Shown here in pieces: positions 57,732 through 64,000 of a DNA stretch of 64,000 bases. The stretch covers positions 90,923,023-90,987,022 of the forward strand of contig JAAALK010000289.1 of assembly GCA_019279435.1 (NCBI GenBank), read 5' to 3'. This stretch comes from Zizania palustris (taxonomy: Eukaryota > Streptophyta > Magnoliopsida > Poales > Poaceae). How positions within the stretch are numbered: the stretch's first letter is position 1; every line of letters begins with the position of its first letter. Both the position numbers and the translations under genes were made by a program. The notes under the pieces were generated by a model that worked only from the letters and a program-made list of their open reading frames with translations, was not told the origin of the DNA and did not search any database.

Positions 57732-58225
57732 TGTTGGCGTAAAAGATTACGCAAACAGGTTTCTGAAGATTAGAACCTAACAAACGAAGTGTTTGCGAAG
57801 TAAACTATTCCAAGCCTCCGAAAGGATAATAGCTTAAAATAGTTCGAAAGTGTGTATTGAATAACTTGTATTCGGTCCCTATTACAGGGTAAAATGGGGG
57901 TATTTATAGGCCCAAACATTAAGGAAAAGACCCTTTTACCCCTCTATTACAACCGACATAGTGGAAACTATTCGGTACCCTTAATAGGGCTAAAATGGTA
58001 AAAGACTAATCTAATGAGAAAGAAGATAAGTCTTCCATCTTAGCTGGTAAAGAAGCTCTCGGAAGAGTCCAAGTTCAAAGATATACTCCGAACTAGAGTC
58101 CGTCATCATACTTCGAACTTGATTCAATGCATCCCCGGAGTTATATGCTGGAAATTTTGGACTTAATCACCAGCCTTTGTCCTGTTACTGCAATAACCCT
58201 GAAGATGGAATATTTTACCCCAACA
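57732..58225 (-). repeat. Tat2 5' LTR
   Basis: 494 bp on +: TGTTGGCGTAAAAG...CCCCAACA. TATTTATA at 57901-57908 (+) is the minus-strand TATA box. Followed by AATAC. By eye about 14 differences from the solo LTR 41635-42130. Confidence 0.92.
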
Positions 58226-58362
58226 AATACTTTAAAGGCATAATAAAGCATGTACTTGTAAAAGCAATTAATCATATAAAAGAAGCTCATGTAGTGCTAT
58301 ACAACTCCCCCTAAAAACATGCTAGAAGATCTTGAATGCTCAGTGTTGGGGTGAGTGAAAAA

Positions 58363-60748
58363 CTATTTAGGAATCCAACATTGTAAAACTCGAGAACCTG
58401 GTAAAGCAGTAGACTGATCATGCAGAGGGTATGAGTCATGATAAAAAGTGCGTGGTCTACCTCCAAAGCGTGATCCTAGAAAATGACGAGGTCTCCTAAA
58501 CTGTCGATAATCAAAACCTCTTATACGCGGTCTAACACCATATGAAGCATGGTGAACACCACAATGGGCAAAATATCTCAAGGGACCATGGGGAGCCTCC
58601 AAATCAAGATAAGAGTGAAAAACAGACTCATGAATACCAAAATATGGGTAATGCATGTCATAAAAGCTAATCGCAAAATAACGTCGTTCATCCTTGATAC
58701 GACAAAAGCAAAACCCAGCCAAATGACCCACCCGATGATAGTAGGAGCAGTGATATACTCTCTTGGGTGTGCGAGCATGGGTCTTAGGCGCAAATCTCAC
58801 AGTCTTCTTGGTTTTTTGCTGAGGAGTTTCCAATGGTGGACAAAGGGCTTTCTTAGCAGGTTGAGTAGGATTCTATGCTTTTTGTGTGGTGTCTAACTGG
58901 GCTCTTTCTTTCTCAATTGTAGTGGGTGGAGTGAACACTGTTTCGCTCGGAGTGTTTGTAGTGGTTCTCTCATAGCCCAACCCTAGAGCTAACCCTGCCC
59001 TATCAGCACAGAATTTTGTTTTAGCCAAAAGCAAATTCATCCTACCCTTTCCTTCAGTGCATTTTTCAACCACGTAGAGAAGATAATCATTTTCACATTT
59101 TAGTTTTTTCGACTTTCTCTCTAGCAAAGATGAGTTGGTTCTTAAGGTTGATGCAGGTGCGACAAGGTTGCTTCACATCCATAGAACACTCAGCACTCTA
59201 CAATCTAGCCTTAAGTTCATCAACATGCCTATCTCTCAAATTAATGCTTTCAATAATTAAAGGACAGTTCATTCATTCGTTGATGACAACAAGACTAAAC
59301 TCCACCTCCAAAAGCTGCTTTTCAGCAATTTCAAGTTTTTCAATAGCTTAAGCATGTGTAAAACGCAGTTGAGCAAGTTCATTCATAACAATAAGACATG
59401 ACTCACATTCAGCATCATCAGACTTAGACTTTAAGATTGCAAGTTCAGTGGAAATAATTTTAAGTTTGAATTTTAGTTCTTTTCATTCTTTAGCAGCAAG
59501 TTTAAGTAATCTATCCTGAGAACAGATAGCATCATGCAATTCATCATTTTAAACAAGAAGCTGATCACAGGATAGATATACATCAGAAGTGTTGAGCTTG
59601 TTGCTGCTATGGTTGCCATCGACCATGAAGTAAAGGCTGGTGAGATCCATTGTCTTCTTCTCCTTCTCCTTCTTGGGAGGTTCCTCCTCTTCTGAGTTTG
59701 GCTCCTCACTTGATGTACCACCGATGTTGCTAATGGCAGCCACAAAAGCTCTGGCTACTCTTTTAGCCACTTTTCTGCGCTTTCCTTTGAAGTAAGGTTT
59801 CTTGTTCCACTTCTGGTGCTTGTGCTCATTTTCATTTTTCATTTTTAATTTAGGGCAATTCTCTTTTATGTGAGAAAAATCTCCACATTCAAAACATCCC
59901 TGCGACCCTCCTCTCCTTTGGTCTCGTCTATCATTGTAGAAGTGGGTGAACTTCTTGACAATGAGAGCTAGCTCCTCATCATCTAGAGTGTCCACTTATT
60001 GTTTTGTGATAGAGACAAGGGAGGACAAGTCAAAACCACCAGAATAAGTACAAACTGCAGAACCACCTGAAAAGTTACCTCTAGATGAGGTACCACTGCT
60101 AGGACTAGAAACCAAAGCAATAGAAGGCAACAAAGAGTTTGCAAATCCTGGACGAGATGCCTTGGCAATCTCAGTGGACTTGAGCTTACTAAAGAGTTCA
60201 TCGCAAGTCAATGTATCAAAGCTCGCTGACTCTTCAATACTAAATATCTTCACCTCCCATATGCTACGATCATGAGCATAGAGAAGTTTTATAGATCTAT
60301 CATGGTCTTAATTAGCTAAAGTCCTAGTGGAGCACAAATTTCTCACAATCCCATCAAATCGAGCAAACATGGCATCTATAGATTCACCGGGGCCTTGCAT
60401 AAACATTTTATATTCTTGATTATATGTGCTTTGCCCCCTAACCTTAATCCGAGTAGTGCCCTCATGAAAGGTTTGCAAAGTAGACCAAATCTCACATGCA
60501 GTTTGAAGGTGCTGGACCCTGTCAAACTCATTGCGACTCAGACTGTTGAACAATATGTTTCTTGCTTTCCTATTGCGATCGTATTGTTCCTTCTTAGTCC
60601 ATGAGGTGCTAGTTTTAGGAATCACATACTGGGAATCGACAATGTCCCATATAGCACTTCCTTGGCTTAGTAGATAAGCCTCCATGTGCACCTTCCAATA
60701 AACAAACTCTCAACCATCAAACACTGGAATCTTAGTGTTCTTGTCCAT
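58363..60748 (-). pseudogene. gag: SireB gag (second copy)
   Basis: From ATG 60748. A stop near 60706-60708 (DG* before EFVYW) and a TAA at 60308 interrupt the N-terminal part. The body continues at 60253-59996. The zinc knuckle in 59995-59549 is intact (CFECGDFSHIKENC), unlike the first copy. The C-terminal extension (SYYHRVGHLAGFCFC, HYPYFGIHESVFHSYL, GVHHASYGVRPRIRG) ends at 58363. Confidence 0.85.
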
Positions 60749-60797
60749 GTCACCACAAGGATCACAAACCGGTTAAGGTCAACTTCTGATCTAACCA

Positions 60798-60809
60798 GCT
60801 CTAATACCA
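60798..60809 (-). promoter_or_regulatory. Primer binding site, SireB second copy
   Basis: The minus strand reads TGGTATTAGAGC, identical to the first copy, two bases from the LTR at 60812. Confidence 0.8.
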
Positions 60810-60811
60810 TT

Positions 60812-61695
60812 TGTGGGATCAGAATGGTGACTAGAGGGGGGTGAATAGGCGCCTCGGCAAATTCTTGCGAATATGATGGTCTTTTTAAGTCACCCAACGC
60901 ACCTCTAAATGAACAAGCGGAAGCAGATGTAGTAAATACTCCGATAAAAACATATGCTATCACCCTCCTATCTGATATTATGTCAAATGATATATTGAGG
61001 GATCACCAGCACTGAATTTGCACAAACAAAGACTGCACTTTAAAAATATCTCTAAAACTTTTTTCTGTTCAATACAAAAGACTCACATAAAAAAATCAGA
61101 ATGGGCTTGGTGGAACATGTGCTCGGCAATACATGTGCTCGGCAATACATGATTGGCAAGCTGGGAAAGAAAAAGAAGGGAGGAAAATGATTTTAGATTC
61201 AACTTTTAGCCTTCAAGATTTTCAGCAAATGACCACATTCTATAATTTTTATAGCGTATAGATGAGCCAAAAACAATATGTAGCTATGTTCAGAACCTTT
61301 TGCAAACTTCAAACATGGAACCCTTGTAACTTGGACAACAAGAGTTATGTAGAACTCAGGTCCAAAAACAGAACCAAAACAGATCAAAAATCGCCTCAAA
61401 GATTGAATCCATACTGAAAACAGAACACAACTTGGTAGAAATCAGAAGTTTTCAAAACTTTTTAGGCACTTTGTTAGACATAACAATATATGCACCAGTG
61501 ATCAAAACCTTTTGCAAATTTCAAACATGGAACCCTTGAAACTTGGACAACAAAGTTATGTAGAACTCAGGTTCAAAAACAGTACCAAAACAGATCAAAA
61601 TCAGCTCCAAAAGTAAATCACAAAGAGATGAACAGTACCTGCGCTGGAAGTTCCTTGTAGCGCTAGAACTGTGCACCACAATCAACAAGTGATGA
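60812..61695 (-). repeat. SireB second copy 5' LTR, split by Tat3
   Basis: TGTGGGATCAGAATGG...; matches 38682-39590 of the 3' LTR. The short word ATGTGCTCGGCAATAC is tandemly duplicated near 61118-61150. Interrupted at 61695. Confidence 0.85.
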
Positions 61696-62284
61696 TGTTG
61701 GCGCGGTGGACTAGACCAATAGGTTTAAGAAAGTGTATGGAATGAGAAGCTCAGATTAGAGTGTATTCTTGGATCAAGTGTTCTGTCTCTTACAACATAG
61801 GAATGGGGAGTATTTATAGGGGAGCCCTACAAGGGGTCCGATACTTCCAAATCCCTTTGACAATAGTACTGCCTAACACAGCCTTCTAGTATAGACAAGA
61901 ATTGCAACCCTATAGTAGAGACAAGAAGTGCAGCCCTGACAATGTATCAACCACTCCAAGCGTGGCAGCGGCGCTAGATGCTGCGCAGATGATCGTGATC
62001 CTGTCACCATACCATCTTGACCAAACTAGTCCCGGACTTCTTTCTTGGTGTTGGACCATTCGCACCTTCTAGAGATAAGGCTCTGACCTCCTATCGGCTT
62101 CGCAGCTTCAAGGCCACGGTCCTCCGAGCTTCGGATCCTCCAAACTCCTTCGGAGGGGAGCACTCAGACTCCGTACCATCCTGAGGCCAATGCCTCGCCA
62201 ACCTCCAGCTTGCGGAGTCCTTCGTTCGAACAGTGCTCCACATCCCCCATGCTCCTAAGCTCCATCGGGATTATCTCCCCAACA
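61696..62284 (-). repeat. Tat3 3' LTR
   Basis: 589 bp. TATTTATA on + at 61811-61818 gives a minus-strand TATA box. The polypurine tract lies at 62285-62299 (GAAGCGAGGGGCTAC on -). Confidence 0.82.
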
Positions 62285-62299
62285 GTAGCCCCTCGCTTC

Positions 62300-63018
62300 T
62301 TTCTATCCAACCACCTTGCGTAGAGGAAGAGAAAGGAAGCGCACAAGATAATATCGATGGGCAATTCTGTTGGAAATCAACTCACAGCAGGGCTCAGACG
62401 TTCACAGCGAACCGGCTGTCTGTCCCGAATGCTTCAGGGCTGCTTCGAGGCTTTGGAGTCTGTAGTTGACCTTAGAGCGGCTCCGGCGTGCTCGATGCAT
62501 GCCAGCGCAGTGGGAGGCTTGGTCGACGGCCACGACATGACTCCAGGGCGACCATCACGCGTCGGCCCGCGCGGGGAGTTGGACCGCCGAACTTTAACGT
62601 GACATCGGTGTGACCGTTGCACGCCAGCGCATGAGAGAAATGGACCGACGGGACTTTAATGCGGCTTCAGCTTGACCGTCGCGCGCCGGCGCGTGGGACG
62701 AGTTGACCGGCGAGAATTTAATGCGGCTACCGCGCGCCCGGTACACGCGCGGGCGCCTGGGGGAATGCGAATAGGCGAGACATTGAATGGATCGAGCAAC
62801 GGCGCGCACGCATAAATACCCCATCCTGGCTTCACCTAGCCTCCTCCTGCTTGGCCAACCAAGCTTGCAACTATTCTCGCTCATCGCCTCCATCGCGCTA
62901 GATCCTAGCCACCTTCCTTTCGCCATTGTCTTCAAGCATATCAGGGAGAAGCGCCCCCACGGCAGCGGTCGACCCCCGGTTCCTACAGCATCAAGTAGCA
63001 ACAGCGGCAGCAGCGGCA
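62300..63018 (+). promoter_or_regulatory. Leader/promoter region of the Tat3 antisense gene
   Basis: Non-coding, GC-rich, with repeated GACCG/GCGTGGG-like words (62560-62760). ATAAATA at 62812-62818 is a TATA-like box about 200 bp before the ATG at 63019. Open frames here show no family resemblance. Confidence 0.5.
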
Positions 63019-64000
63019 ATGGCTCCCAGCTCAGCGGAAACCCGTGATCCCCAGGAGCTCCGCCCGGCGTCGAAAAGGTTTAGGGAGCACACCCTGGAGC
63101 TAGGGAAATCGGCGTGCTCGGTCAAGTCCATCACGATAGCGACCCAGCACCACCTCGGCCCCAGCGTGGAGGCCAGGAAGCCGGGCCTACAGACCATCCC
63201 TGAACCACGTGAAGGAGAGGTCATCGTCTTCGAGGCGTTCTTCGATGTGGGGCTAGGATTCCCAGCTTCAGAGCTCCTAGCGGGGGTCCTCGACGCCTTC
63301 CACCTCGAACTACCCCAACTGTCCCCGAATGTCGTGGCCCGCCTCTCCATCTTTGAGTGGGCCAAGCGGGTGGAGGGTTGCGAGGGCCGAACGGAGGTCT
63401 TCGCTCAGATGCATGAGGCGCTCTTCCAACCGAAGAAGAAAGGACTGGTGCAGTCCTACGGCAGCATCAACTTCCAACTCCGGAAGAAATATGCCGACTC
63501 CTTCCCCACGAAGGCCATCAACGAACGGTGGTACTCCAACTAGAAACACCATTTGTTTTATGTTCGAGTCGGGCTAGACTCCAGACTCGCCGGACCCCCG
63601 CGCCACATCTGGTTCCGAAGGGAGGCGACCACCGAGGCCAATGTCGGCTCGATCTCCGCTCGTATTCGGCTCCTCCAAATCATCACCTGCTAGATGAGCA
63701 TGCGGGACCTGATAGAGGAGTTCGTCACCCTCGAGATCCCACCTCTGAAGGAGGCGTGGTTAGCTTCGCTTCAGAGCGCCTAGGACGAGTCTACCCCAGC
63801 GGAGCTTTCCAACCTACTAGGTTCGATTGCTTTCTTTTCCCCTACAGCAAACTTCTTATGACTTTAGTAGTTAGCGGAGATGCTAAAATGCTTAACCTGA
63901 TTGTAGGGTCGCTCATTGCCTAGACCCCCGACGAGGTAGCCCGAGTTGCCAAGAAGATACTCGGGGCCCCCACTCCGGCCGAGCACAAGCGAAGGATGAA
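63019..64000 (+). pseudogene. Tat3 antisense gene, exons 1-2 (partial), PF04195-like
   Basis: Diverged homologue of the Tat1 and Tat2 antisense genes. Starts at ATG 63019 (an in-frame TTG lies upstream). PF04195-like block: VIVFEAFFDVGLGFPA, ELPQLSPNVVARLSIFEWAKR, KAINERWY. Stops at 63541-63543 and further on break exon 1. The conserved MSMRDLIEEFVTLEIPPL follows. A GT...AG intron at 63821-63906 sits where intron 1 is in the other two, and exon 2 resumes with KKILGAPTPAE. The remainder lies beyond the window. Confidence 0.75.

Larger units (their letters stand above)
45215..58225 (-). mobile_element. Tat2, autonomous-type Tat element lacking its 3' LTR
   Basis: 13.0 kb. On the minus strand: 5' LTR (57732-58225), primer site, gag, protease, RT, RNase H, second RNase H, integrase, tandem array, then the antisense gene on +. 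The 3' LTR, polypurine tract and roughly 165 bp of interior are missing at 45215, where the sequence is fused to SireB. The right flank AATAC (58226-58230) is the expected target duplication. The interior also has a 2,232-bp tandem duplication. Pol and the antisense gene carry stops. Confidence 0.9.
58226..61695 (-). mobile_element. Second copy of the SireB gag-to-5' LTR segment
   Basis: Aligns with 42131-45214 at an offset of about 16,090 bp, including the AATAC start, the 3' UTR end, gag, primer site (60798-60809) and 5' LTR (60812 onward). It extends further into the LTR than the first copy, to 61695, where Tat3 is inserted (left flank GATGA 61691-61695). No pol. Confidence 0.9.
61696..64000 (-). 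mobile_element. Tat3, third Tat element, right part outside the window
   Basis: 3' LTR 61696-62284 (TGTTGGCG...CCCCAACA), then GTAGCCCCTCGCTTC, the reverse complement of the Tat polypurine tract, then an antisense gene on +. No gag or pol is seen before the window ends. GC-richer than Tat1 and Tat2 and clearly a different family. Confidence 0.85.

Noticed and set aside
41635..58225. One 16.6-kb Tat element with 41635-42130 as its 3' LTR
   Set aside because: The left LTR is followed by AATAC and Copia gag sequence, not by Tat interior, and that Copia segment is repeated to the right of Tat2. A solo LTR plus rearrangement fits better.
1..64000. Host protein-coding genes, tRNA, rRNA or known small RNA genes
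   Set aside because: Every recognisable coding frame maps to an LTR element. No cloverleaf or rRNA sequence was noticed by eye; a tRNAscan or Rfam search was not possible here.

Overview
This window is repeat-dense plant nuclear DNA. I found no host protein gene, tRNA or rRNA. Nearly every stretch belongs to an LTR retrotransposon, and most are nested inside one another. The mix points to a large plant genome: SIRE/Maximus-type Copia elements with a TGGTATCAGAGC primer site, Tat-lineage Gypsy elements with a second RNase H, and antisense ORFs resembling Pfam 'putative gypsy type transposon' (PF04195). A grass or other monocot is likely, but I cannot name a species.

Left nest (1-36406). An old + strand Copia (Copia-0: 1-1157, 7799-7957) is split by a - strand Gypsy (Gypsy-1, 1158-7798) just before its RT active site. 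It is split again at 7957 by a decayed + strand Tat element (TatD). The 5' LTR of TatD is itself cut in two (7958-8196 and 32955-33255) by a - strand SIRE-like Copia (SireA, 8197-32954). SireA contains two further insertions. One is a young pol-less Tat element on + (Tat1, 10948-18305). The other is a + strand SIRE element (SireC, 19024-31499), which carries two solo Tat-type LTRs (23860-24782, 25556-26045). TatD gag-pol debris follows (33256-35485), then the U3/PPT end of a - strand Copia (about 35486-36193) and a 2.1 kb solo LTR (36407-38553).

Right block (38682-64000). A pol-less - strand SIRE element (SireB) holds a solo Tat LTR (41635-42130). It breaks off inside its 5' LTR at 45214 and is fused there to the interior of an autonomous-type Tat element on - (Tat2, 45215-58225: gag, protease, RT, RNase H, a second RNase H, integrase). 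To the right of Tat2 the same SireB gag-to-LTR segment appears again (58226-61695). It is interrupted by a third Tat element (Tat3, 61696 to the window end).

Most interesting feature. All three better-preserved Tat elements carry, antisense to gag-pol, a gene with its own TATA-type promoter. In Tat1 it reads as five exons with four short GT-AG introns (70-88 bp) and an unbroken frame of about 1,114 codons: an N-terminal PF04195-like domain, a basic/acidic linker, a coiled coil and a charged C-terminus. Tat2 carries the same five-exon layout with stop codons and a 2.2 kb tandem duplication. Tat3 carries at least exon 1 and intron 1. Because the gene is antisense to the genomic RNA, its introns would not be removed during reverse transcription. 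Tat1 (LTRs differing at one site, perfect TSD) seems to keep only gag and this gene, with a 60-bp tandem array between the two convergent units.
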